Assembly: GCA_003260075.1 (NCBI GenBank)
Contig: QLIY01000437.1
Location: forward strand, 64,774-128,773
DNA length: 64,000 nt
Direction: 5' to 3'
Origin: Phallusia mammillata
Taxonomy: Eukaryota > Chordata > Ascidiacea > Phlebobranchia > Ascidiidae
Within the stretch, counting starts at the first letter, position 1, and each line of letters opens with the position of its first letter. A program made the translations under genes and the position numbers. The notes under the pieces were generated by a model. That model was not told the origin of the DNA. It saw only the letters and a list, made by a program, of their open reading frames with translations, and made no database searches. Below are positions 52,275 to 62,644 of the stretch, piece after piece.

Positions 52275-55200
52275 ATGTATTGTACAATTGCACCGCCGAC
52301 CGCCCAGGGATTATTGAGTTCTCACTCAGGACATTTTGGATTACCAACGCAGCTCGGGCTAGTACGAGTGCAATCGAGCTGTTCATCTTCGGGGTCGGGT
52401 AGCGAAAGCGCTTTTGCCCAGCAAAGTCAAACCCTGATCGGCACAAACGCAAAGTACACTGTGATTGGGACCGATGATCTCGCTCTGCAACTTGCTGGAG
52501 ATCGGACTCGAGCTAAGTTTTTGGAAACAGGGAGCAACTGTGAACGAAGAACCCGGGCTCCACAGCACTGTGACTCATCGTCAGCTCCACCTTCAGTGTT
52601 GTCAGCTTACCATAGCTCATCCTCCAGTAGTGGTAACTCATCTCCCACATCGTTTTACTCCTTACCAAATCACGACCTGATGTCTCACCTCCATTCTTCG
52701 GGCGCAACGAGACCAGAAAGCCCAGTTGTTGTTGTTGCTGGTGCTGCCTCAGCCCAGCAACACAGACCCAGTACGAGATATCACCATCCAGCAGCTACTG
52801 CTTCAAGCCCAATCGCCTCGCCAACCACACAAAAGAGTATGTTTTTGAATTGGAAAAACAACAACGTTGGACAGACGCCGCGGCCCAATGAGGAATCAAC
52901 AAAAAATAATTCTCTGACCCGAGCTACAACTGCTTTAGGTTTATCACGTCAATGCAACAACGATTTATCAAGCGAAAACTTACCACGAAGCAAATCAAAC
53001 TTCTGCGTAGAACTTTCCAAACAGACGAAAACAACACAAAGTAAAAGGCCGCAAGTTCCCCCCAAATGTGAAAAAGTGATCGAAATGTTAAAAAGCAAAG
53101 CGAGGAAATCGAATAAAACTCGAGCCGGGGGGGGGGGCCACGAAGCAAATCAAACTTCTGTGTAGAACTTTCCAAACAGACGAAGACAACACAAAGTAAA
53201 AGGCCGCAAGTTCCCCCCAAATGTGAAAAAGTAATCGAAATGTTAAAAAGCAAAGCGAGGAAATCGAATAAAACTCGAGCCGAAATGAATATTAAAAACA
53301 ATAACTGTCCACCACAAGGTGCCGCTGTCGCCCCATCGCCCGTGCAACCGACTGCCAGAAAGGAGCAAAACAAATCTGCTTCTGTTGAACTGAATGCAAA
53401 GTGAGTTATATACATACAAATATTAGGAACTCTTATATCAGTAAATGTGTTGATTTATGATATTAAAGTTTGCGTTTCTTGTACAGGAAAAGTTTTCTCG
53501 AGACATACGATGTTCTTGGGGTGATCGGTGTTGGAGGTGGCGGAATGGTTTACGCGGGGACCAGAACCACCGACAATCATCCTGTGGCAATCAAACGTAT
53601 CATGCGAGAGAAGGTGAAACGCTGGGAGCGGATTCAAGGCAGGACTGTACCACAGGAAATCGCCTTAATGATCAGGTACAATATATGAAACAGTCAAAAG
53701 CATATACAGCCAGTGGTGGGATTCAGCCGGTTCGCGCCGGTTCTACAGAACCGTCTCACAAAATTTATGAGATTAGCGAACCGGTTAGCATTACTGGTTA
53801 CTGTCAAGGGACTTTTTGTAACAGTATCGGCTGAAAAATATGACTATTGTGATAGAACCGTCTGACAAAAAATTGAAACCCACCACTGGATACAGCTAAA
53901 TTATTGTGCAAAATCAATCAATATGCAAGTAAAGAAACAACTGCATTAAAGGCCCCGGTACTAGGGAGGATGGGCGTAATGCGCTTGTGGACACGTGTTC
54001 AGTGAGTTCTATTGTTTCGCGGGCTGGTTTAGAAGTCGTCCACTGACGTGCCTTCGATTATTCTAATTGCTCAATTCAGTGGTTCGCCCGAGTGCAAACA
54101 GCGATCGGGTGCAGGTCTCAATTTACGGCCTTCGAAATTGAATGTCACCGCGCAACGGGTGACGACGCTGTTGCTGCGAGAGCGTTAAAAAACGAACGCG
54201 TCATTTATGGTCCTAAACAGAAACAATTGAGTCTCACGCAATAAACAAATTGGGTGGTTTTCCACTGCAAAAACGACGTGGTAAAAATACGGTAGTACCA
54301 ACGATGTTCGGCGTCGTTCCGGCGGCACAACACCTCTTAAAATGAAAAATATATTGATAAAAGAGGAAATATTCTTTTGGTATCCACAGCTACCCTTGTA
54401 TGCAATCCTAGATATAAGTCTTAGCCTTGTTGACTTACGATAACTGCCTCGGACGTAAAGAGATAAAGTTGGGAAGAATAAGTAAAATATGCTTTTTGTC
54501 GTTGTGGAGCAATGCCTAAAATTTCGAGTATTTTTGTGATTATTATTGATTTATTTATTTATTTATTTGTTTTGTGATTTAAAGGGTGAACGGCCACCAG
54601 GGGATCATTCGCCTATTGGATTGGTACGAGTGTCTCGATTCATTTATTCTTATCCTGGAAGGGGGGGGGGGGTATTGGATTGGTACGAGTGTCTCGATTC
54701 TTTTATTCTTATCCTGGAAAGACCCGCAAGCTCGGTTGATCTGTTTGATTACATTCGCGAAGTTGGAAGGATGAATGAAAAAGAAGCCTGTATGATTTTC
54801 AGACAAGTAAGTTTACAAACATTCCCAACTCTACTCTTCCAATATTGGGAAAATCACATAAAAAATTTTCAAGAGTAAAAAGTTTAAAGTCAATAAAAAC
54901 AAAAATTACTATAAAAGCAGAGAAATTTATTTGCTCTTGCCATTACAAAAGCATTTTTACCAGTGTTTAAATATCGCGTGCAAAACGATATAACTATTTT
55001 TCCATTCAGATCCTTACTGCCGTTTACCACATCCACACTAGAGGGGTCGTACATCGTGACATCAAAGACGAAAACATTGTCCTTAACCGCGACACTGGTG
55101 AGGCCAAGTTGATCGACTTCGGATGCGGAACTCTCATTCACGAGCATCCTTACCGCGACTTCTCAGGAACTCCAGAGTTTTATCCACCCGAATGGTTCAA

Positions 55201-56463
55201 TGAGGTGAGACGAAAGTTGGTTAGCCTAATTGTTTGTTCGCTTTACCCAGTGGCTCCCAACCCTTTTCGACGAATTCTTTCTTTAACAATTCAAAACCGC
55301 TCCATTTCTCTCCAATGTACTACATAGTAGATGCTAAACCGTTCAATAATCATTAAAATTGGGGCTTCTATCAACTTCACAAATGAAATTCCCAGAGCTT
55401 AAGTATCTGTCTACAAACCACATGAACAAATTAAAGCAAATTACCCCACCCCCTATCAAGTTTCAAAATTCCTCCCTTGGAAAAGAAATCCTTTCCGGTT
55501 GGGAACCACCGACATAACCAGTGATTTTTTAGCTGCCATGCAATAAACAGATCCTGCAGAGTAGACATGGCCCATTCATTTGTCCTGCATTTTTGCAATT
55601 GTCTTTTTTTTTGATTTTGTTGGAAAAGAATATGAAACAAACTTTGTGAACCACTGACTATAACAAAACTTTTTATTTCAATTGGTACCAACAACATCAA
55701 AATGTGCAAACTTGACATATAACTCAAACGTGCATCTTTTTCTTGTCAGCATTACTACAACGCTCGCACTGCAGCGATTTGGAGCCTGGGAGTTCTACTC
55801 TTCGACATGCTCTGCGGGGAAATCCCCTTTAAATCAAAGACCAAGATCGCACAGGGAAAGTTTGATTTCAAGGTAAATCACTTGTTTCATATTTCCAGTT
55901 GCATTTATGGTTGTGCGCATCACAAGACTAAGTTACATAATAAGATAGTAATAAACTAGCACGATTTCAGTGTTACTGAAGATCCTTTTTTTAATTCGTT
56001 TTTTCAAGACTGTTTTTTGCATTGAGTTTATACACCGTTGACTGTTTTCAACAACTGCTATACAAGAGATGAAACAGGCCTTTGCTGTAATTTAGACTGT
56101 AGTGCCCTCTGTTTTAATACTGTCGTAAAATTAAATGAACAGTACGCACTTCGGTGAAACAATAAAGTTCATCACACTAATGAAAATGAAAAGCTTTATG
56201 GATTGGGTAACACGCCATAAATAACATGTTGGCGCAATCAACCTAACAATCCATGAATTGGTTGATCATTTCTTGTGCCAAATCTAACCTCAACCAAACG
56301 TGCTCCAATCCGAGTGCTAACAATTCTATTTACGAATTTTCAGGGCAATGTCAGCAGCGAAGCAAAACATCTCATAACATGGATGCTTTCCTTTAAACCT
56401 GAATCGAGACCAAGTTTAGTGGACATTATGCAACACCCATGGATTGGAGGCAAAAAGTTCTAA
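52275..56463 (+). CDS. PIM: PIM-family serine/threonine kinase with long N-terminus
   Basis: Exons 52275-53400, 53487-53675, 54585-54806, 55010-55204, 55750-55872 and 56344-56463. Two contain X-G-X' duplications: 52983-53137 in exon 1 and 54614-54672 in exon 3. Removing 155 and 59 bases restores frame and phase exactly, giving 586 aa. The first about 320 residues are Ser/Thr/Pro/Gln-rich, unlike compact vertebrate PIMs. The kinase has GVGGGGMVYAG, VAIKR, WYECLDSFILILERP (PIM-type hinge with Pro), VHRDIKDENIVL, DFGCG, and FSGTPEFYPPEWFNE where PIMs have DGTRVYSPPEW. It then has AAIWSLGVLLFDMLCGEIPF and ends HPWIGGKKF. PIM kinases are constitutively active and do not need activation-loop phosphorylation. 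The start ATG lies 18 bases after an AG acceptor-like site, so an upstream leader exon is possible. Confidence 0.88.
52983..53281. repeat. X-G11-X' duplication inside PIM exon 1
   Basis: Copy 1 is 52983-53126, the G run 53127-53137, and copy 2 53138-53281. The three differences noted in the coding frame (TGC/TGT, AAA/AAG, GTG/GTA) are silent. As written, the G run shifts the frame and a stop follows after copy 2 starts. Confidence 0.92.
53711..53888. mobile_element. hAT-type MITE in PIM intron 2
   Basis: The 178 bp element has CAGTGGTGGGATTC and (A)CCCACCACTG ends and flanks tatacagc (53703-53710) and gatacagc (53889-53896), 7 of 8 matching. The interior contains GAACCGGTT-like motifs. Confidence 0.75.
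54614..54719. repeat. X-G12-X' duplication inside PIM exon 3
   Basis: A 47 bp copy at 54614-54660, twelve G, and a second 47 bp copy at 54673-54719 that differs by one silent base (TCA/TCT). It encodes LDWYECLDSFILILE twice if read literally. Confidence 0.92.
55235..55515. mobile_element. MITE relic in PIM intron 4
   Basis: It runs from CAGTGGCTCCCAACC to GGTTGGGAACCACCG and is in reverse orientation to the relics at 10545 and 12955. Shared internal blocks include the reverse complement of AGTTGATAAAAG and GGAGGAATTT. No target duplication is evident. Confidence 0.6.
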
Positions 56464-56686
56464 ACCATATGAAATCTGCCCAGTTCCGTTCCCCTGCCCA
56501 GTGTTTACTCTTTTCGAGTCTCTTGAAACGAGTCTTTCTATATGCGTGCAATGTTGGTCGAGTGTCTACCTCTGTTGCTGTTTTGTCTGTTATCTCGTTT
56601 TCTAGTGATTTTGATGTTACCTTTCAGCTTGAGCTTGCCTATGCAAAATTTTGAGCGTCTGTGTGTTACGGACATACGTTTTTTAA

Positions 56687-56692
56687 AATAAA
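56687..56692 (+). promoter_or_regulatory. AATAAA polyadenylation signal of PIM
   Basis: This hexamer lies 224 bases after the PIM stop codon, on the same strand, and is followed by T-rich sequence. Confidence 0.6.
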
Positions 56693-57412
56693 CTTTTCTG
56701 ATACCAAACTGTTGTTGTTTTCTTGTAAAAGTAGTCGTAATGTTGACTGTCAGTCACTGCAAAAGTTCAATCAAACACGGATATTATGTTGTCGTGGACA
56801 AATTGTTGACTAACAAGGTACGCATTTCGGGGCATTTTGGAATCCATATTAATTTCATGAATTTATACACGGGAAACGAGTGAAAGTAAAAATGTATCGA
56901 ATATCATTTGATGATTGGTTCGTCTCCACAACGTCCAGGCAGAATTAATTGTCACCATTTAATAGTAGGTCACATTGTAGAAGAAAAAAGTTTATCAAGC
57001 TGTAATTAAGGTTCAAACCCACGTCAAAAGACTTTCTAAGGTTTGCGCTAACTAATATAAACTATATAGCCTTTGGTACCTCTAGAAGTCGAAAACTAGT
57101 CATTTCGCTTTGTTTGTATGCTTCGTTTTTTAAAACTTAAAATTTTCTTATAATACCGCATTTCCGTCCGGGGGTTTTCGTTTCATGCGGCTAGCGATGT
57201 CAGCACCGGCGGTTGTTGGCGGATGTTTGTTGCTAGTTTTCCTAGATGAATTAAAAAAAGACGTTGTCAACTGCCCTTAATCAGCAAAGCACTTGCTTTT
57301 CTGTTTTATGGTAAGTTAAATATGCTACCTTAGGTTGTTTGTTTTTTTTAAAAAACGGGCCTGACTTTACACTGTATTTTTTTGAACAAATTTAACTAGC
57401 GAAGTAGTCAAG

Positions 57413-57633
57413 TTGCTGGACCTGACCTAATGTTAAACATCCCTAAAACACACTGTTTAAGACCAAAATTGACTCTTGTATTTGTTGTCTTGGTCTTTAA
57501 TCATACCAGTGCCACTATATTGACAATATAGTGGCTCTGATCATACGCCTGTCAATCAAACCTTCGGGCCTAATCGGGACTCTCAAAAACGATTCGGGTT
57601 CGGGCTCCAATTTTAGGCCCGTTTACAACTCTG
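57413..57633. mobile_element. truncated GGGCCTAAA-family MITE, inverted
   Basis: It ends TTTTAGGCCCGTTTACAACTCTG, cut here to the shared end, which is the reverse complement of the start of the element at 34653. It also shares CTGGACCTGACCTAATGT and the GTTGTCTTGGTCTTT block. It contains a 23 bp near-perfect hairpin at 57512-57534 that looks like a later insertion. Confidence 0.65.
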
Positions 57634-57855
57634 AGGCAGATGTCGTTAAACTGGCCTGTTTAGACTAACTTCTTTGAGCACGATACTTTTTTCATAGCGT
57701 TTTTCAACAAAGTATTTTTAATTCAATATATCCTGAAATCTCCAAAAGGGAGTGCCTAGACGTATGCATGTTCATTAACAAGGATAAAAAACGCAACAGT
57801 GCAAATATTGACTTCATATACATTTGGCCGTGATTGGGAAATTCGCCAGGTAAAT

Positions 57856-58451
57856 CAGTGGTTCTCAAACTGTAGTACCTTGGAGAGTTTAAGGTGCTTA
57901 ACTTATAAGTTATCCAAAAAGATATATCCAATTCAGATCATGAAGTGCAACTTAACCGACCCAACTGAACAGCTCTGGTTTGGGGCAAAACTCGTATCTT
58001 GGACATTTATTTGGAATTGCTAACCTTGCTGGTTTAAGAATTCGGCTGTCCAGGTCAATAGAATAGGTCTATCTCTTGTTCTACCTGAGTTGAGTTTATT
58101 TCGCTTGGTGAAAGACAACATAGCAACACAATTGCACTAAAACAATCACCAAGCCGGAAATAGCTGCGCAACGTTAAAACGTTATGAAGCGCAAAAAAGT
58201 GTCGGGCACAATTGGTGGAAAGTGGTANTTGGTGGATAGTGGTCCAACGCGCTGCAGCTACACCGTATTATAAGGCGTTATGTGTCGTTACAACTTCAGG
58301 TGGTATGAAGCGATAGCAAAATAGTGGTTTGTGACAGTGGCGTAGGCAGGCAACATTTTTGGGAGGGGCCAAATAGTTTGCTTTCTAATCCAACTTTTTG
58401 GTAATGGCGTAAGGCGTGCTTTTACCAAACACGTGACTTGCCAAACTTTGG

Positions 58452-58491
<40 letters not shown>

Positions 58492-58809
58492 CAGCCGATT
58501 TTAATCGGGGACTTCCAGACGGATCGGGTGTTCGACGGGACAGCCAAACGCTTCATTGATTTATTCCATGTCTGCATAAATACAAAAGAATGGATTTCGG
58601 CTTACAACTTGGTGACAGCAGTCATTTTTGTTAATTTATATATTCCTTTGATAGTTTGAAAGACGAAACCACAATGATGAGGGACAAAATTACACTAAAT
58701 TAAAGTTTCTCAATATACAACTTTGAAAATTTGGGAGGGGCCATGGCCCCTTTGGCCCCTCCCTGGTTATGCCACTGGTCTGTGATTAGTATAAGTTTGG
58801 GAACCACGG
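57856..58809. mobile_element. large hAT-type MITE hosting a nested MITE
   Basis: The ends are CAGTGGTTCTCAAAC and GTTTGGGAACCACGG. The flanks aggtaaat (57848-57855) and agttaaat (58810-58817) match in 7 of 8 bases. The element at 58335-58777 sits inside it, and so does the 50 bp ZP-leader-like segment at 58087-58136. Confidence 0.65.
58335..58777. mobile_element. nested hAT-type MITE with internal G37 run
   Basis: The ends are CAGTGGCGTAGGCAGG and GTTATGCCACTG, with flanks gtttgtga (58327-58334) and gtctgtga (58778-58785), 7 of 8 matching. GGGAGGGGCCA repeats lie near both ends. The interior carries a run of 37 G at 58454-58490. Confidence 0.7.
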
Positions 58810-59242
58810 AGTTAAATCTATGGATTAATTTTGATTTGAGCTTATACGTATATTGGCTCAAGTTGGTGGGATATTATGTGATAAATGCTATTTTTGCACC
58901 GTTTGAACTTATAAACAACATGCTATTTTCTGCTCCTATTTCTCCCTTGCCGTCAAACACAATGGCAATGACAATCTTTCCACTAAGCAAACCATTGCAA
59001 TAAGTCAAATGCTTTAATAGGACAACAATTTCTAATTGAAAAAAAAAATCAACCATATTGTTTGGGAAATTAACAAAATACATAGATACCAAAAACACAG
59101 ACTTATTGACAGATAAGGTAATATACCAATAAGCATTTCAAGAACAGGTTGAGTTTTTGTTAAGCATATACAAGTTTGCATTTTGAGGGTTTTTCCCATA
59201 GGTTTTACTTTGTCCATGTCTTAGAAGCAATCAGTAATACTA

Positions 59243-62200
59243 TTAATTCGATAGTGCCAACAATTCATCAATCATCTTCTCATTTGGACTTGTAAAAGAT
59301 CTGGTGGTAGGCCTGAAAAAGACTTGGTGTTGAAGCTTGGCAAATATCTCGGTAGTTTGGTGATAATTATGAAACCATGGCAACTCATGCATCCTACTTT
59401 TAAAGTATGTTAGCAGTTCTGGATTGTGACTTAAATCCAAATTTGCACACTCTTTTCCGAAAAAGTAATTTAGTCTGGCAGAAATTGGACATATTTGTCG
59501 CATAATGGAATCAATTTTGACCAAAGCATCGGGAGTTTTTGTTCTTGAATATACAAGAGGGCACAAACTCTTTTTCTCTGCAAGTGACATAGCTGATGTA
59601 AACTTGTATATTTCTTCAGCATTGCTTCCATTTACAATCAGGCCTGCTACATAGTTACACAACAGTTCCCTGTTAGCTTGAACTTTTTCTTTCAGCAAGT
59701 CCATTGCATTCTTATCATTTCTCTCCAAGATTAATTTTATTAAATCCCTCATGACCAGTGAATGCTTAAGATCTTCCAACAGATCTTCATTTTTAAGTAG
59801 ATTTTGATACACTAGGTGACTTTTAACAATGTGGGCACCTGGGGGGTTTGTTGTTCGCTGCTTTATTGTCTCTAAAAGAGCACTTTCATCTTGACCAAGT
59901 GCTTGATTACAAATGTCAGAAACAATTTCTTTCCATGCACCTATGTTTATGGTATCGGCCATCACAAAATCTATCGCTTCACGAACTCCAGCATTGTCTA
60001 GCAAATGGCTTACTTTTTGCTTTTTTCCGTCATAATTGGGAATAATCCTTTTAAGCTGATTTTGAAAATCCTCAAACTCATCGAGTTTGGCTCTTTCTGA
60101 AATAACCGCAAAGAGCCTATCAGAAACTATAACTCCACCGTTTGCAAGTTTCTCGATTTGGGATAAACATTGAGCAATGGTCCATTCTTCATTCAGTACT
60201 GCTCTCACAAGTTCAAAAAGTTCCTTATCGCCAAAAATTAACTCTGGAGGTTCCCTGTTTTCAAGCAGAAAGTGTTCCTGCAAAGCTTTCAAATGATCGG
60301 TAGAGATTTGTTTTTGCAAGTCATCTGTAAGCAAATTATAAACATCATTTACCACATTTTCTATCATCTGAAAGTCAATGGAGTGAGTTAGTGACTGGAT
60401 TATTGCGTTGACAAGATACATGTAGTCATCTGACTCCATTACTGATTGTGTGCCATTTAAAACTTTCAAGCACATAGACTGGTAGTCTATATTGTGAACT
60501 GCTGCCTTAGTCCAATAGCTCAATGTCTCCTTCATGAAGGGAGTTAAGGAAATATTTCCATCCATTATTTTTTCTGCATCGCTAATTTTGTTTCCCTCTA
60601 ACAATGATAGATATAGAATAAGTTTAGCCTCGGAGGTGCCATATTTTTCAGACAGCCGATCTAGCAAAAAATCTGACAAATCTTTTGACCAGAATTCAAG
60701 GTACTTAGTAGGAATACTTGTAATATCATCATCAAATATATGGTCCGCAAACAATGATTTTAAATCTGATACTTGACCAACACTTACAAAATGCCAAAAC
60801 AAGTCATTACAGAGTTGAGGTGCCAAATGGCAGTTATTGGACTTTAAAGCATCTTCAAATGTTTTCATTTGGTTAGATTCTTTGAAAGTATCAAGTGCTG
60901 CAGTTAGCAGTGCTTTGGAAGATTTTGAGTTATTTTCATTCACAAGTGTTTTAGCAACCAAAGATGGGTTGTCCAGAATTTTTGTAAGATAGACTAACCT
61001 AACAGATTTCCGATGGTTATCAATTAGTTCAAGTTGAATTTGACAGGTTTTTGGAAGTTTTCTGTAACACCACTGCAACAGAGCATCATCAAATTGAAAT
61101 CCAAAAGAATGTAGTGCTGTTAGCACTCCCAGATATCGGTTCAAAACTGCTACACTATACACTTTAAGGCATCCATCAAAAATTAAAGTTCTGGAAAGTA
61201 TTTTCATTTTGGTAGCCTGTGGCAAATCAGTTTCAAGCTGGTCCCAAAGTTGTTTTGCTAGCTCTTCGGTATTGATAGAATGGTCAAACAAAGACTTTTT
61301 TAAGATTTCAGATAAAGCAGTTGTTAACTGTTGTTCTGCATAATCATCAATATTTTTCCTGCCAATGTCTTTTTTAACAAATATGTCTTTCTTTTGATTT
61401 AATAACCGTTCTTCAACATTAAATCCTAGTGCTAACTTGTCTTTCAAGTGTTCTAAATCAGACTCATCTTCGACCAATGGCAAAACATAGTGTGGTTTAA
61501 TTTCCTCATTGGGAGCAATTGTGACCAAATAATCAAGCACTAAATGTTTTTTACAACTGACAAGAAGAGGCAAAACCATTGCAGGAAAGTCAGTTTCAGG
61601 GTGGTGATTTTCAAGAAATGAAACTTCGTTTTGAATTGCCTCAATGCTTTGCTCTTGATTTAAGGTGTCAAAAAGATAGGCTTCTGCTAATTTATCAAAT
61701 CTTTTTGAAAATTTTACCCCACTGCTTGTGTACAGGTTCTTCATAACTTTGCTAAAATTCGGCATGTCTAAGGCATCCAAAATGTTTGTGTAGTTATTTT
61801 CATCATGGGCGTCAACATGATTGATCAAAAACAGTAACAAATCATTAAATTCTTGATTCTTTTGCAAAGATGAAATTATGGGCAGAGCATACTGTAAAGG
61901 TATTTTTGTTCCAACTCTTGTTCTGTATTGTAAAATTATGTCTTGAAAGTTTTCAGTTTGTTTGGCTTTGAGCAACCCGCAACAATAAACAGCTATATCT
62001 GACCATCTTAATGGAAAATTATTCTCCATCATGTGGGACATTATTTCTTGTGCTTTGTCTGTTTCACCAACAGCACACTGGGCCTCCGCAATATGCACAA
62101 AACACTTAATGGGTACCTTCATACTATTGTCTTTCATGTAAGCAATGAATCCACTGGCATCTTTTAAATTTCCATCTTTACAAGATTTAACAACTAGCTT

Positions 62201-62644
62201 TGAAAATGTTTCTGTGTTAGGAGCAACATTGCACGCTTCCATTGCCTGAAGAACTTCATCGACTACAAACTCCACATTATTGTCCAACATGCTTTGGATA
62301 TATGCATTATAGAAAATAACATCCTTTGTTTTGAAATTGTCATGTATTTTCTGCAATAGGTCTTGCCTTAGATTATGGCCGACCAACTTATCACTGTCAA
62401 CAAGTCGCAATATGATTCCAACATTAGACAAAGTGAGCTGATCACTGACAATCAATTTTTGAACAGTGGAAGATAAAACTTCAAACTCCACAAATCCCTT
62501 GTATAGTTTTCGACTCCGAAGATTTGATACATCATAAGAAGATATTGTTCTTATTGTCGTTTTCTGTAACACTTTTGGTTGTGCCAATAAGCGTACAGAT
62601 GAAACACAAAATTTGCAAATCCCACCTCGTGCTAAATGGGCCAT
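59243..62644 (-). CDS. LRPPRC: LRPPRC-like mitochondrial PPR protein
   Basis: One uninterrupted 1133-codon frame. The N-terminus is basic with almost no acidic residues for about 38 positions (MAHLARGGICKFCVSSVRLL), which fits a mitochondrial presequence. Helical pairs follow that look like pentatricopeptide repeats, most clearly at about 105-215 (VIFYNAYIQSMLDNN, VAPNTETFSKLVVKSC, DKAQEIMSHMMENN). The length and N-terminal order are like metazoan LRPPRC, which with SLIRP stabilises and helps polyadenylate mitochondrial mRNAs. The human protein is longer. The lack of introns stands out, because every other gene here is split. An AG acceptor-like site lies ten bases upstream of the ATG, so an untranslated leader exon or trans-spliced leader is possible. 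Another PPR protein is the main alternative. Confidence 0.8.
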   Translation of the reverse strand: MAHLARGGICKFCVSSVRLLAQPKVLQKTTIRTISSYDVSNLRSRKLYKGFVEFEVLSSTVQKLIVSDQLTLSNVGIILRLVDSDKLVGHNLRQDLLQKIHDNFKTKDVIFYNAYIQSMLDNNVEFVVDEVLQAMEACNVAPNTETFSKLVVKSCKDGNLKDASGFIAYMKDNSMKVPIKCFVHIAEAQCAVGETDKAQEIMSHMMENNFPLRWSDIAVYCCGLLKAKQTENFQDIILQYRTRVGTKIPLQYALPIISSLQKNQEFNDLLLFLINHVDAHDENNYTNILDALDMPNFSKVMKNLYTSSGVKFSKRFDKLAEAYLFDTLNQEQSIEAIQNEVSFLENHHPETDFPAMVLPLLVSCKKHLVLDYLVTIAPNEEIKPHYVLPLVEDESDLEHLKDKLALGFNVEERLLNQKKDIFVKKDIGRKNIDDYAEQQLTTALSEILKKSLFDHSINTEELAKQLWDQLETDLPQATKMKILSRTLIFDGCLKVYSVAVLNRYLGVLTALHSFGFQFDDALLQWCYRKLPKTCQIQLELIDNHRKSVRLVYLTKILDNPSLVAKTLVNENNSKSSKALLTAALDTFKESNQMKTFEDALKSNNCHLAPQLCNDLFWHFVSVGQVSDLKSLFADHIFDDDITSIPTKYLEFWSKDLSDFLLDRLSEKYGTSEAKLILYLSLLEGNKISDAEKIMDGNISLTPFMKETLSYWTKAAVHNIDYQSMCLKVLNGTQSVMESDDYMYLVNAIIQSLTHSIDFQMIENVVNDVYNLLTDDLQKQISTDHLKALQEHFLLENREPPELIFGDKELFELVRAVLNEEWTIAQCLSQIEKLANGGVIVSDRLFAVISERAKLDEFEDFQNQLKRIIPNYDGKKQKVSHLLDNAGVREAIDFVMADTINIGAWKEIVSDICNQALGQDESALLETIKQRTTNPPGAHIVKSHLVYQNLLKNEDLLEDLKHSLVMRDLIKLILERNDKNAMDLLKEKVQANRELLCNYVAGLIVNGSNAEEIYKFTSAMSLAEKKSLCPLVYSRTKTPDALVKIDSIMRQICPISARLNYFFGKECANLDLSHNPELLTYFKSRMHELPWFHNYHQTTEIFAKLQHQVFFRPTTRSFTSPNEKMIDELLALSN

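Noticed and set aside
54546-54878. 110-codon plus-strand frame starting in T-rich sequence
   Set aside because: It is a shifted reading of PIM exon 3 across the G12 duplication.
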